Positions 1 to 6,646 are shown, numbered from the stretch's first letter. The stretch is 9,411 nucleotides of DNA from Pseudomonadota bacterium (GCA_023424585.1 JAFADT010000925.1:1-9411); one strand, 5' to 3'. Notes: generated from the sequence alone by a model not told the origin. Made by a program: numbers and translations.

Positions 1-1061
1 CCCTTGCGCCACTCCGTGGTGTGCACCGCGCCATCCACCAGCCGGCCCACGACGGAGCCCTCGTCCCGGGCCACCGCCTCCAGCCACAGGTTCTCCACCA
101 CCACCTCGCCCTCCGGGTGCGTCTCGAAGGGGGCCCGCACCAGGAACGTGAGGGGCTCCATCAACCCCTTGCGCTGGAAGCGCGCCAGGAACGCGGGCAG
201 CAGCGCCTGCGCCTCCTCGTGCATGGCCTGGGTCTGCTCGGCCGGCTCCTTGGCGAAGCGCTCCCGGTACGTCGCCAGGAGCTCCGCCGTGTTGTGCCGG
301 CCCAGCGGCGACACCACCGTGAGGAACAGCCCCTCGTGGCCCTCGAAGGCGTCCAGCGGCACGCCCAGCAGGTTCGCGCGGGCCTCCTCCGACGGGACCA
401 GGGTGAAGCTCTGGCCCTCGCTGGTGGCCACCTCCGAGCGCAGCGCCGGCCCCTGCGCGAACGCCAGGTCCGTGCACAGCTCGTGGAGGAAGCTCTCCGC
501 GGCCAGGAGGTCGTTCTCCCCCAGGTGGAAGATCTCCACGTCGCGCGCGCCGAACTTCTCCATCCCGTGCGAGTGCACCCACAGCGGCGTGTCCCCCTCC
601 GCCAGCTCGATGGCGTGCAGGTGCACGTGGTCGCGGATGTCGAAGTCCAGCTCCGTGATTTCAACCACGTCCTCGGGCTCGTGCAGCTTGAACGCCGTCA
701 GGTCCACGAGCACGCCCGGCACCTGCTCCATCAGCGTGCGCACGGTCCACAGCGCCTCGAAGACGGGCAACGTGGGCTGCGGGCCGCCCGGCTCCAAGAG
801 GAACGCGTAGCAGGCCTGGGAGCGCTCCACGCGCGCGAAGGCGTCCGGGCTCCCGCTGAACAGCTCCTGGACGACGCGCGGACGGCCGTCGCTCAGGGGC
901 TTGAGCACCACCTTCACCTCCGAGCCGTCCGCCCGCACGGTGAAGCCCCAGCCGCCCTCGTGCGGAACGAACTCCACCTCGTCCGTCGCGAACGCCGCGC
1001 GCAGCGCGTCCAGGGCCGGCGGCTCGGCCTGCTCGGTGGCCAGGACGTAGACCTCCTTCAC
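1..1061 (-). CDS. DUF2314-like protein, C-terminus cut off by window edge
   Basis: Function unknown. The frame is open without a stop for 353 codons from a GTG at 1061 down to the left edge, so the C-terminus is missing. The GTG overlaps the stop of the upstream kinase gene as GTGA, which suggests translational coupling; an AGAGAAG stretch inside the kinase gene is a weak ribosome binding site. No signal peptide or membrane segment is visible, so the protein is probably cytosolic. Residues about 303-353 (LTFLVRAPF, then ENLWLEAV and a closing TEW) resemble the start of a DUF2314 domain, whose members have a FxVKAPF...EHMWVEV pattern. The middle part (WVHSHGMEKFGARDVEIF, residues 161-178) resembles the short HxxGmxxfGxxElE-type motif of DUF4026/DUF4261-like proteins. 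Family assignment is from memory of these patterns. The coding call is firm because the frame is long, has strong third-position GC and abuts the kinase; the function is not assigned. Confidence 0.85.
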   Translation of the reverse strand, partial: MKEVYVLATEQAEPPALDALRAAFATDEVEFVPHEGGWGFTVRADGSEVKVVLKPLSDGRPRVVQELFSGSPDAFARVERSQACYAFLLEPGGPQPTLPVFEALWTVRTLMEQVPGVLVDLTAFKLHEPEDVVEITELDFDIRDHVHLHAIELAEGDTPLWVHSHGMEKFGARDVEIFHLGENDLLAAESFLHELCTDLAFAQGPALRSEVATSEGQSFTLVPSEEARANLLGVPLDAFEGHEGLFLTVVSPLGRHNTAELLATYRERFAKEPAEQTQAMHEEAQALLPAFLARFQRKGLMEPLTFLVRAPFETHPEGEVVVENLWLEAVARDEGSVVGRLVDGAVHTTEWRK

Positions 1062-1672
1062 AGGTGCTTCTCTATCTGTCGGAAGAGGTCCACGCGGTCC
1101 ACCAGGTTGGTGAGGTAGTCCAGCTTGTCCGTCCCCAGCACCAGCACCGGCGACAGCGAGTAGCCCTCGAACCACTCCTCGTAGAGGGCGTTGAGGCGCT
1201 TCAGGTACGGGGTCGGGATGTCCTTCTCCATGGCCCGCCCGCGCAGGCGGATGCGCTCCTTCAGCGTGGCCACCGGGCAGCGCAGGTAGATCATCAGGTC
1301 CGGCGGCCGGAGCGACTGGGCGAGGGTCTGGTACAGCTCCCAGTACGTGGACCAGTCGCGCTTGTCGATGAGCCGCTGCCGGTGGAGGTTCTTGGCGAAG
1401 ATCTCCGCATCTTCGTAGAGCGTCCGGTCCTGGAGCACGGTGCCGGCCGTGCGCTCCAGCTCCCGGTGCAGGCGGAACTTGTGCGTCAGGAAGAAGAGCT
1501 GCGAGCGGAACGCCCACGTCTTCATGTCCTTGTAGAAGTCCGCGAGGTAGGGGTTCTGGTCATTGGGCTCGAAGGACGGCGTGAGGCCGTACTTCCGGCA
1601 CAGGAAGGACGTGAGCTCCGTCTTTCCAGCTCCGATGTTGCCCGCGATGGCGATGAACTTTTTCCTGGCCAC
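1058..1672 (-). CDS. Deoxynucleoside kinase (dNK/dGK/dCK family)
   Basis: Predicted cytosolic kinase that transfers the ATP gamma-phosphate to the 5'-OH of a deoxynucleoside in nucleotide salvage; the substrate (dA, dG, dC or T) cannot be read from the sequence. With the GTG at 1672 it has 204 residues, close to the family's usual 200-220. Visible motifs (numbered from that start): Walker A GNIGAGKT at 11-18, a Glu in FEPND at about 35 that matches the catalytic-base region, DRTLYEDAEIFA at 82-93 corresponding to the DRS/ERS motif, and an arginine-rich lid RIRLRGR at 140-146. Start choice: the frame also has an ATG at 1705, which would add 11 residues, but it lacks a Shine-Dalgarno. The GTG at 1672 has AAGGG 4 nt upstream, begins (V/M)ARKKFIAIAG, and places the P-loop as in relatives. 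The stop overlaps the next gene's GTG. Transcription diverges from the acyltransferase gene. Confidence 0.93.
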   Translation of the reverse strand: MARKKFIAIAGNIGAGKTELTSFLCRKYGLTPSFEPNDQNPYLADFYKDMKTWAFRSQLFFLTHKFRLHRELERTAGTVLQDRTLYEDAEIFAKNLHRQRLIDKRDWSTYWELYQTLAQSLRPPDLMIYLRCPVATLKERIRLRGRAMEKDIPTPYLKRLNALYEEWFEGYSLSPVLVLGTDKLDYLTNLVDRVDLFRQIEKHL

Positions 1673-1705
1673 GCGACCCTTGCTTGTAACCCCAGCGAGC
1701 GGCAT

Positions 1706-1883
1706 TCACCAGAAACAATGGCGAGGGGAGCCATGGTAGATAAAGTGCATGCCCCCGCCCCGTTCCGCACGTCCAGGAGCCCGAGCCGGCGCCCACGCCG
1801 CGCCGCCTGCCTGCACGACGGGTGAGCGGCACCCCCGGGGCCCTACCAGCGCTCAGGCCCCCCGGTAGGAGGAAAGGCGACGC
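1706..1883. promoter_or_regulatory. Divergent intergenic region between kinase and plsC-like gene
   Basis: This 178-bp gap must hold promoters for both directions if neither gene is read from elsewhere. On the minus strand an AT-richer CTTTATCTACC (about 1735-1745) could serve as a -10 region for the kinase, but no convincing -35 was found. On the plus side an AGGAGG ribosome binding site at 1867-1872 precedes the plsC-like ATG by 11 nt. Two short inverted repeats lie just before it: GGGGCC/GGCCCC (1837-1842 with 1856-1861) and CCTACC/GGTAGG (1842-1847 with 1864-1869). The second would pair with part of the ribosome binding site. These stems are only 6 bp in GC-rich DNA and may be chance. Confidence 0.4.
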
Positions 1884-2684
1884 ATGCTGCGCAAGCTGTG
1901 GTGCATTCTCGTGGTCACGGTCTGGTCCATCATCTGCTTCCCGTTGGCCTGCCTCACGATGCTGGTGACGCTCAACCCGTCGCGCTCGGTGTGGTTCGTG
2001 CGGACGTACTGGTCTCCGGTGCTCCTGTGGGCCGGCGGCGCGAAGCTGGAGGTCATCGGCCAGGAGCACGTGGACCCGAAGCGGCCCACCATCTACGTGG
2101 GCAACCACCTGTCCACGCTCGACATCCCGGCGCACTTCGTCTCCGTGCCGGTGGACTTCCGCTTCGTCGCCAAGACGCAGCTGCGCTTCGTGCCCCTCAT
2201 CGGCTGGTACCTCTGGCTGGCGGGGCACATCTTCATCGACCGGGGAGACCGCGCGTCCGCCATCGCGTCCCTGGAGAAGGCCGCCCGGAAGATCCGCGCC
2301 GGCACCAGCATCTTCCTGTACCCGGAAGGCACCCGCTCCCAGGACGGCCGCGTGCTGCCGTTCAAGAAGGGCCCCTTCGCGCTCGCCCTCAGGGCCCGCG
2401 TGCCCATCTGCCCCGTCACCATCGAGGGCACCGACGACATCATGCCCAAGAACTCGTGGAACATCCGGCCGGGCGTGGTGCGCGTGAAGATCGGCCGCCC
2501 CATCGACACCACCGGCTTCGCGGACAACGACCGCGAGGGCCTGGCCCGCGCCGTGCGCGCGCAGATCATCGCCGACAGCCTGTCATTGGGCGGCAAGGGC
2601 GGTGACCCCGACACGGCCGTCGCCCCGCCGAACCGCGAGGGCGTCGCGCAGCTTGCCTCCACCGTCACCTCCAAGGCCTCCTGA
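1884..2684 (+). CDS. plsC: 1-acyl-sn-glycerol-3-phosphate acyltransferase (PlsC family)
   Basis: Predicted membrane-associated acyltransferase that acylates the sn-2 position of lysophosphatidic acid to give phosphatidic acid in phospholipid synthesis. The 266-residue protein starts with a hydrophobic segment (about 7-30), probably a membrane anchor facing the cytosol. The four acyltransferase blocks appear in order: NHLSTLD at 74-80 (catalytic H75 and D80, the HX4D motif), IFIDRG at 116-121, FLYPEGTRS at 144-152 (EGTR, phosphate binding), and VPICPVTIEG at 173-182. The last 35 or so residues are Gly/Ala/Pro-rich and look unstructured. The ATG at 1884 is supported by AGGAGG 11 nt upstream and by the hydrophobic start. 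It is the first gene of a plus-strand group; the TPR lipoprotein gene follows 7 nt after its stop. The symbol rests on the motifs; a broader PlsC-like acyltransferase with another acceptor remains possible. Confidence 0.93.
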   Translation: MLRKLWCILVVTVWSIICFPLACLTMLVTLNPSRSVWFVRTYWSPVLLWAGGAKLEVIGQEHVDPKRPTIYVGNHLSTLDIPAHFVSVPVDFRFVAKTQLRFVPLIGWYLWLAGHIFIDRGDRASAIASLEKAARKIRAGTSIFLYPEGTRSQDGRVLPFKKGPFALALRARVPICPVTIEGTDDIMPKNSWNIRPGVVRVKIGRPIDTTGFADNDREGLARAVRAQIIADSLSLGGKGGDPDTAVAPPNREGVAQLASTVTSKAS

Positions 2685-2691
2685 GCTCCCC

Positions 2692-4059
2692 GTGCACCTG
2701 AACGCGAACCCCCTCCGCTGGCCTGCCGCCCTCCTGGGGCTGGGGCTGCTCGTCACCGGCTGCGGCCATGGCCAGGCCCAGGCCCCCGCGCTGTCTCCCC
2801 AGGCCCAGGCGCGCGCGTACCTGGACGGCAACCGGCCCGAGGACGCGGTGAAGCTGCTGCGCGAGCTGCACACCCGCACGCCGGACGACGTGGACGTGGC
2901 GCGCGCCCTCACCGAGGCCCAGGTGAAGGCGGGCCACGCGGACGCCTGGGCGGAGGAGCTGCGCCAGGCCATCGAGAAGAACGAGCGCGCGGTGGACCAG
3001 TACATGCTGGGCCTGACGCTCTTCTCGCGGGCCCGGGACGCGGGCGCCCCCACCGTGGCCGCCTTCGAGCGCGCCATCTCCCTGTCCCCCACCACCGCGG
3101 AGTTCCACTACCGCCTGGGCGTCGCGCGCCTGGAGTCGGAGCAGTACGCCGCCGCGCTGGGGCCGCTGCGCAAGGCCGTGGAGCTGGCCCCCGAGCGCGC
3201 GGGCTGGAAGCTGCCCCTGGCCAAGGCCCTGGCCCGCACGGGGGACGCACCGGGCGCGGTGGAGGCCCTGGGCACCGTCGTGCGCGGCACCCCCACCCCC
3301 GCGGAGGTGGCCACCGCGCGGGCGCTGATGAACCAGCTCGCGGACCCGTTCCAGAACTTCCCCAAGGCGGCGGAGGGGAAGCTGGAGGAGGGCATGCGCT
3401 ACCTGCACGAGCTGGACGCGCCCCAGCACGCCCTCATCGCCTTCGAGGAGATCCTCCACGACTACCCGGACCTGGCCGTGGTGCACGCGCTCCTGGGGCT
3501 GGCCTACCAGCGCCTGGATGACGCCGGCCGCGCCGTGGATGAATTCAAGCAGGCCATCGAGCGCGCCCCCCAGGACGGCAAGAACCAGCTCTACCTGGGA
3601 GAGCTGTACCTGTCGCGCCAGCGCACGGACGCGGCCCGCACCGCCTTCGAGAAGGCCGTGGCGCTCAACCCGCTGCTCGACCTGGCCTGGTTCCGCCTGG
3701 GCGACCTGCGCCTGGAGGCACGTGATCTGACCACCGCGAAGGAGGCCTTCCAGGTGGTGGTGACGCTGACGCCGGACTCGGTGGCCGCCCGCGGCAAGCT
3801 GTCGCTCGTGTACCAGTTGGAGGGGGACTACGCGGCCGCGCAGCGGGAGCTGAAGGTCATCACGGACAAGGACCCGGAGAACACCGAGTTCGCCCTGCGC
3901 CTGGGCCTGCTCTACACCGAGGAGGCCCAGAAGGCCCGCCGCCCCGAGGACCGCCAGAAGGCCGCGAGCGAGGCGGAGCGCTGGCTGGGGAAGGTGCTGG
4001 AGACCCAGCCCGACAACGCGGTGGCCAGCAAGGCGCTGCAGGTGCTCAAGGGCCAGTAG
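2692..4059 (+). CDS. TPR-repeat lipoprotein
   Basis: Predicted lipoprotein of 455 residues with a scaffold of tetratricopeptide repeats, likely for protein-protein interaction at the cell envelope; partner unknown. The start is chosen at the GTG at 2692, 7 nt after the plsC-like stop, because it yields an intact lipoprotein signal: basic residue R9, hydrophobic run at about 11-21, then lipobox VTGC with Cys24. A GTG further upstream at 2602 would put 30 residues overlapping the acyltransferase gene in front of this signal. After a Gln/Ala-rich linker, helix pairs with the TPR pattern recur at least seven times. Examples are RLGVARLESEQYAAALGPL, LLGLAYQRLDDAGRAVDEF, YLGELYLSRQRTDAARTAF and RLGDLRLEARDLTTAKEAF, most ending in an [A/L]xP turn. 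There is no good Shine-Dalgarno for the GTG, which fits translational coupling to the gene before it. The exact role is not predictable from TPRs alone. Confidence 0.92.
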   Translation: MHLNANPLRWPAALLGLGLLVTGCGHGQAQAPALSPQAQARAYLDGNRPEDAVKLLRELHTRTPDDVDVARALTEAQVKAGHADAWAEELRQAIEKNERAVDQYMLGLTLFSRARDAGAPTVAAFERAISLSPTTAEFHYRLGVARLESEQYAAALGPLRKAVELAPERAGWKLPLAKALARTGDAPGAVEALGTVVRGTPTPAEVATARALMNQLADPFQNFPKAAEGKLEEGMRYLHELDAPQHALIAFEEILHDYPDLAVVHALLGLAYQRLDDAGRAVDEFKQAIERAPQDGKNQLYLGELYLSRQRTDAARTAFEKAVALNPLLDLAWFRLGDLRLEARDLTTAKEAFQVVVTLTPDSVAARGKLSLVYQLEGDYAAAQRELKVITDKDPENTEFALRLGLLYTEEAQKARRPEDRQKAASEAERWLGKVLETQPDNAVASKALQVLKGQ

Positions 4060-4080
4060 CCACCGGCGCGCCGCGCCCTC

Positions 4081-4086
4081 TAGACT
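4081..4086 (+). promoter_or_regulatory. Candidate -10 box (TAGACT) for a leaderless transcript
   Basis: TAGACT ends 9 nt before the ATG at 4096. A -10 hexamer there would place the transcription start at about 4093-4096, on or next to the start codon. No Shine-Dalgarno lies between, and no clear -35 hexamer is seen at the expected position about 17 bp upstream (GC-rich DNA). Seen: the box and the missing ribosome binding site. Inferred: leaderless transcription. Confidence 0.4.
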
Positions 4087-4095
4087 CCGCCTCCG

Positions 4096-4752
4096 ATGAG
4101 CGACGCGCGCAAACCCGCCCCTCCCAGCCCCCCGCCGCCTCGGACGCCGTCCAATCCCGGCACCCAGCCCCGGGCGGCCACCAGCCCCGGCATGCGCGCC
4201 GTGAGCGCCGCCCGCGCGGCCCCCCTGGAGAAGCCCAAGCCGGAAGGCCCCCTGGGCAAGCGCGTGGCGGAGGAGACGTCCAACGTCCTCCTCAACGCCT
4301 TCTCCATCCTCAAGGAGCAGGTCGCGGACTTCGCCGCGAGCGACCGCTTCTTCAAGTACAAGGCCGGCATCGTCGCGGGCTGGCTCGTCCTGTCCGTCGC
4401 CAGCCTCGGCATCGCGTGCCCGGGCAGCTCGCTGGACACGGGTGACATGGACGCGCGCCTGGTGCTCAGCGACAAGCTGGACCGGCCCTCCGTCACCATC
4501 TGGAACGAGAGCAAGGACGTCTGGCGCGACGTCATCATCACCGTGAACAACGAGTACAAGGCCGTGGTGGCGGAGGTGCAGCCCGGCAACTTCGTCACCA
4601 TCACGCCCAAGCAGCTGCTGGGGAAGAACGGCGGCGCCGCCCCCGCGGACCTCCGCTTCCAGGCGCTGAAGATGAAGAGCGCGGACGACAGCGCCGACCT
4701 CACGCCCTCCCTCCAGGAGGAGTGGAAGCGCCTCCTCGAGCCGAAGAAGTAG
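4096..4752 (+). CDS. Uncharacterised single-pass membrane protein
   Basis: I do not recognise the family. The 218-residue protein has four zones. Residues 1-50 are Pro/Ala-rich and probably disordered. Residues 52-88 look helical and amphipathic (KRVAEETSNVLLNAFSILK). A hydrophobic segment at about 90-108 (AGIVAGWLVLSVASLGIAC) would span the membrane once. After this, about 110 residues alternate in beta-strand style (VTIWNESKDVWRDVIITVNN, then VQPGNFVTITPKQLL), which hints at a small beta-sandwich domain outside the membrane. Topology with the N-terminus inside is an inference from the disordered Pro-rich head. It starts 36 nt after the TPR lipoprotein stop but may have its own promoter (TAGACT before the ATG), and it has no Shine-Dalgarno. 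It is convergent with the rplQ end of the ribosomal cluster and separated from it by a hairpin terminator. Confidence 0.85.
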   Translation: MSDARKPAPPSPPPPRTPSNPGTQPRAATSPGMRAVSAARAAPLEKPKPEGPLGKRVAEETSNVLLNAFSILKEQVADFAASDRFFKYKAGIVAGWLVLSVASLGIACPGSSLDTGDMDARLVLSDKLDRPSVTIWNESKDVWRDVIITVNNEYKAVVAEVQPGNFVTITPKQLLGKNGGAAPADLRFQALKMKSADDSADLTPSLQEEWKRLLEPKK

Positions 4753-4778
4753 CCGCCGCGAGGCAACTGGAAACACGA

Positions 4779-4809
4779 AGGGCGCCCTCCTGAAGCAGGA
4801 AGGCGCCCT
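4779..4809. terminator. Bidirectional hairpin terminator between convergent genes
   Basis: The inverted repeat AGGGCGCCCTCCTG (4779-4792) / CAGGAAGGCGCCCT (4796-4809) forms a 14-position stem with one C-A mismatch and an AAG loop. It lies 27 nt after the membrane protein stop (plus strand) and 57 nt after the rplQ stop (minus strand). The plus exit is followed by CGGTGCTTCTTC and the minus exit by TCGTGTTTCC. Neither is a full U-tract, but both are T-richer than the surrounding DNA. Position and symmetry suggest termination from both sides. Confidence 0.75.
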
Positions 4810-4827
4810 CGGTGCTTCTTCAGCCCG

Positions 4828-4855
4828 TCCAGGCCTCACTCACGTGAAGCCTGGA
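4828..4855 (-). terminator. Second inverted repeat after rplQ
   Basis: TCCAGGC (4828-4834) pairs perfectly with GCCTGGA (4849-4855). After one mismatch, four more pairs (TCAC with GTGA) close a TCAC loop. It starts 11 nt after the rplQ stop on the minus strand. No T-run follows on either strand, so it may be an mRNA 3'-end stabilising hairpin placed ahead of the main terminator at 4779-4809, not a terminator by itself. Confidence 0.45.
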
Positions 4856-4865
4856 GGCGAACGGC

Positions 4866-5285
4866 TCAACCCTCGGACTTCGCCTCGGCGGGAGCCTCGG
4901 TCGTCTCGGCGGCGGCCGGAGCCTTCGCGGGACGGTCCACCAACTCGATGAGGGCCATCTCCGCGGCGTCGCCACGGCGGAAGCCCAGGCGCACGATGCG
5001 GGTGTAGCCACCCGGACGGGAGGCGTAGCGCTCCTTGTACTCGCTGAACACCTTCTGGAGGACCGCGCGGTCCTTCACGGTGCGAGCGGCAAGGCGCACG
5101 TTGGCGAGCCCACCGCGCTTGGCGAGCGTGATGATGCGCTCCGCCAGCGGCCGGACTTCCTTCGCCTTGGGAACGGTGGTGCGGATGGCCCCGTGCTCCA
5201 GGAGCGACGTGACCATGTTGTTCAGCATCGCGAGACGATGGCTCGTGGTGCGGTGCAGCTTCCTCTGTCCGACCTTATGACGCAT
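4866..5285 (-). CDS. rplQ: 50S ribosomal protein L17
   Basis: Large-subunit protein that binds 23S rRNA near the peptide exit side; the last gene of the alpha operon. The 139-residue product begins with the family hallmark [17 protein letters not shown], continues with [23 protein letters not shown], and ends its core with [20 protein letters not shown] and LIELVD at about residue 117. The remaining 20 or so residues form an Ala/Glu/Pro tail ([20 protein letters not shown]) absent from short L17 proteins such as the B. subtilis type. The ATG at 5285 gives the conserved N-terminus, with a GGAG about 9 nt upstream. The gap to rpoA is 191 nt and holds inverted repeats, so separate regulation of rplQ is possible. 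Confidence 0.98.
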   Translation of the reverse strand: MRHKVGQRKLHRTTSHRLAMLNNMVTSLLEHGAIRTTVPKAKEVRPLAERIITLAKRGGLANVRLAARTVKDRAVLQKVFSEYKERYASRPGGYTRIVRLGFRRGDAAEMALIELVDRPAKAPAAAETTEAPAEAKSEG

Positions 5286-5476
5286 GCGCGTGCTCCGGGG
5301 CCTCTTCCCGAGAACCCCACCACTCCGGCCGTATCAGGTACCGGGTGGGAAGAACGACCCCGACACACAGGGCCGCCGTTGAATCGGGCCCTGTGTACCA
5401 GGGCCCCCTGCCTTCGCGCCACCCAGAAGCCGTGTCGGTGGGGAGCGGGACAGGTGCTTCAGGAAACGACGACGCT
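5286..5476 (-). promoter_or_regulatory. rpoA-rplQ gap with competing inverted repeats
   Basis: No gene is seen in this 191-nt gap. A perfect 10-bp inverted repeat ACACAGGGCC (5365-5374) / GGCCCTGTGT (5387-5396) has a 12-nt loop. Its right arm also forms an 8-bp perfect stem with a third element: GGGCCCTG (5386-5393) / CAGGGCCC (5399-5406), with a 5-nt loop. The two stems cannot form together. In the transcript (minus strand) the 5399-5406 element comes first, so the 8-bp stem would form before the 10-bp stem. This layout resembles an attenuator or a protein-binding leader for rplQ, but no U-tract directly follows either stem. Function is inferred only. Confidence 0.45.
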
Positions 5477-6499
5477 TCAGGCCTTGGGGGCCGCGGGAGC
5501 CGGCGCGTTCTTCGGAGGCCAGTTCTCCAGCTTCATGCCCAGCGACAGGCCCATCTCCGCGAGGATCTCCTTGATCTCCTTCAAGGACTTGCGGCCGAAG
5601 TTCTTCGTCTTGAGCATCTCCGCCTCGGTGCGCTGGACCAGGTCACCGATGGACTTGATGTTCGCCTGCTGCAGGCAGTTGGCCGAGCGCACCGACAGCT
5701 CCAGCTCGTCCACCGAGCGGAACAGGTTCTCGTTGAGCTTGGCCTCCTCCTTCGGCGCCTCGGCGACGACCGGCTCCTCGGTCTCGTCGAAGTTCACGAA
5801 CACCGTGAGCTGCTCCTTGATGATCTTCGCCGCGTACGCCACCGCGTCCTGCGGCACCACGGAGCCGTCCGTCCAGACCTCGAGCGACAGCTTGTCGTAG
5901 TCCGTGACCTGACCGACGCGCGCGTTGGTGACCTGGTAGTTCACCTTGCGGATGGGCGAGAAGAGCGAGTCGATGGGGATGGTCCCGATGGGCGCGCCCG
6001 GCACCTTGTTGGTGGACGCCGGCACGTAGCCCCGGCCCCGGCGGCACGTCAGCTCCATGCGCACCTTGCCACCCTCGGAGACGGTGCAGATGTGGTGACC
6101 CGGGTTGAGGATCTCCACGTCCTGGTCCGCGATGAGGTCGCCCGCCTTCACTTCCTTGGGGCCCTCCACCTCGATGCGAAGCGTCTTCGTCTCGTTCGTG
6201 TGCATCCGGAGGAGGACCTCCTTCAGGTTCAACACGACGTCCGTGACATCCTCGGCCACCTCGGGGATGGTCGTGAACTCGTGGTCCACGCCCTCAATCT
6301 TCACGGAGGTGATGGCCGCGCCCTGCAGCGACGACAGCAGCACCCGCCGCAGCGAGTTGCCCAGCGTCGTCCCGAAGCCGCGCTCCAGCGGCTCCGCCAC
6401 GAACTTGCCGTACGTGGGGCTCAGCGAGTCCTGGTCCACTTCCATGCGGCGCGGCTTGATGAGGTCGCGCCAGTTCTTCGCAACAAACGTGTCGGCCAT
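5477..6499 (-). CDS. rpoA: DNA-directed RNA polymerase alpha subunit
   Basis: Alpha subunit; its dimer seeds assembly of core RNA polymerase, and its C-terminal domain binds UP elements and activators. The 340-residue length is normal. The N-terminal domain (about 1-235) contains the conserved [20 protein letters not shown] at 38-57, which forms the dimer and beta-contact region, and NPGHHICTV. An acidic, Pro-containing linker follows (about 237-258, [17 protein letters not shown]). The C-terminal domain has VRSANCL at 270-276, matching the E. coli R265-N268 DNA-binding determinant, and ends in the helix-hairpin-helix part [14 protein letters not shown] and [14 protein letters not shown] short PAPAAPKA tail is added. 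The ATG at 6499 has an AGAGGAG ribosome binding site about 10 nt upstream. It is flanked by the two largest gaps in the cluster (219 nt and 191 nt), so it could have its own promoter or attenuation. Confidence 0.99.
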   Translation of the reverse strand: MADTFVAKNWRDLIKPRRMEVDQDSLSPTYGKFVAEPLERGFGTTLGNSLRRVLLSSLQGAAITSVKIEGVDHEFTTIPEVAEDVTDVVLNLKEVLLRMHTNETKTLRIEVEGPKEVKAGDLIADQDVEILNPGHHICTVSEGGKVRMELTCRRGRGYVPASTNKVPGAPIGTIPIDSLFSPIRKVNYQVTNARVGQVTDYDKLSLEVWTDGSVVPQDAVAYAAKIIKEQLTVFVNFDETEEPVVAEAPKEEAKLNENLFRSVDELELSVRSANCLQQANIKSIGDLVQRTEAEMLKTKNFGRKSLKEIKEILAEMGLSLGMKLENWPPKNAPAPAAPKA

Positions 6500-6587
6500 G
6501 GGGACTGCTCCTCTGGTCGTGCGCCATCACCCACTTCCCCGTCAGGGTGACGGGAGGACGGGCACGCGGGGGGACTGCGTAACAACC

Positions 6588-6622
6588 TCGCCTGGCGCGC
6601 GCAGGACGCGCCATCCAGGCGA
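6588..6622 (-). repeat. Inverted repeat in rpsD-rpoA gap
   Basis: TCGCCTGG (6588-6595) and CCAGGCGA (6615-6622) form a perfect 8-bp stem. A further CGCG/CGCG pairing (6596-6599 with 6607-6610) is possible inside it. It lies about 90 nt before the rpoA start. On the minus strand the sequence after the stem is GGTTGTTACGC, which is not a clear U-tract, so it could be a leader or processing hairpin in place of a terminator. Confidence 0.45.
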
Positions 6623-6646
6623 CAAAACGACAGGTGACAAAGCGAC
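6621..6646. repeat. Direct repeat GACAAA(A/G)CGAC upstream of rpoA
   Basis: GACAAAACGAC (6621-6631) and GACAAAGCGAC (6636-6646) match at 10 of 11 positions and are separated by AGGT, giving a 15-bp repeat period. The pair is AT-richer than its surroundings and directly abuts the inverted repeat at 6588-6622. On the coding strand for rpoA it reads GTCGCTTTGTC-ACCT-GTCGTTTTGTC. It could be a tandem binding site for a regulator or part of an rpoA promoter; this is an inference. Confidence 0.4.

Noticed and set aside
161..664. 167-codon open frame on the minus strand
   Set aside because: Out-of-frame shadow of the DUF2314-like gene; rich in Arg, Trp and Ser with no motif.
21..1118. 365-codon open frame on the plus strand
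   Set aside because: Antisense of the DUF2314-like gene; low-complexity Arg/Leu/His product, and it runs across the kinase boundary.
1560..2228. 222-codon minus-strand frame across the divergent region
   Set aside because: It overlaps the plsC-like gene on the opposite strand and the kinase start out of frame. The product is low complexity.
2602..2691. Upstream start (GTG 2602) for the TPR lipoprotein
   Set aside because: It would overlap the acyltransferase gene by 83 nt and bury the lipoprotein signal 30 residues inside the protein.
2665..4839. 724-codon open frame on the minus strand
   Set aside because: It lies opposite the TPR lipoprotein and membrane protein genes. Its product is a Leu/Arg/Gly/Val-rich mix without motifs, typical of the antisense frame of GC-rich genes.
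5222..5422. 66-codon minus-strand frame in the rpoA-rplQ gap
   Set aside because: It overlaps the start of rplQ, shows no motif and carries the inverted repeats; it is more likely non-coding.
5345..6550. 401-codon open frame on the plus strand
   Set aside because: Antisense of rpoA; the His/Arg/Leu-rich product has no domain, while rpoA on the other strand is unmistakable.
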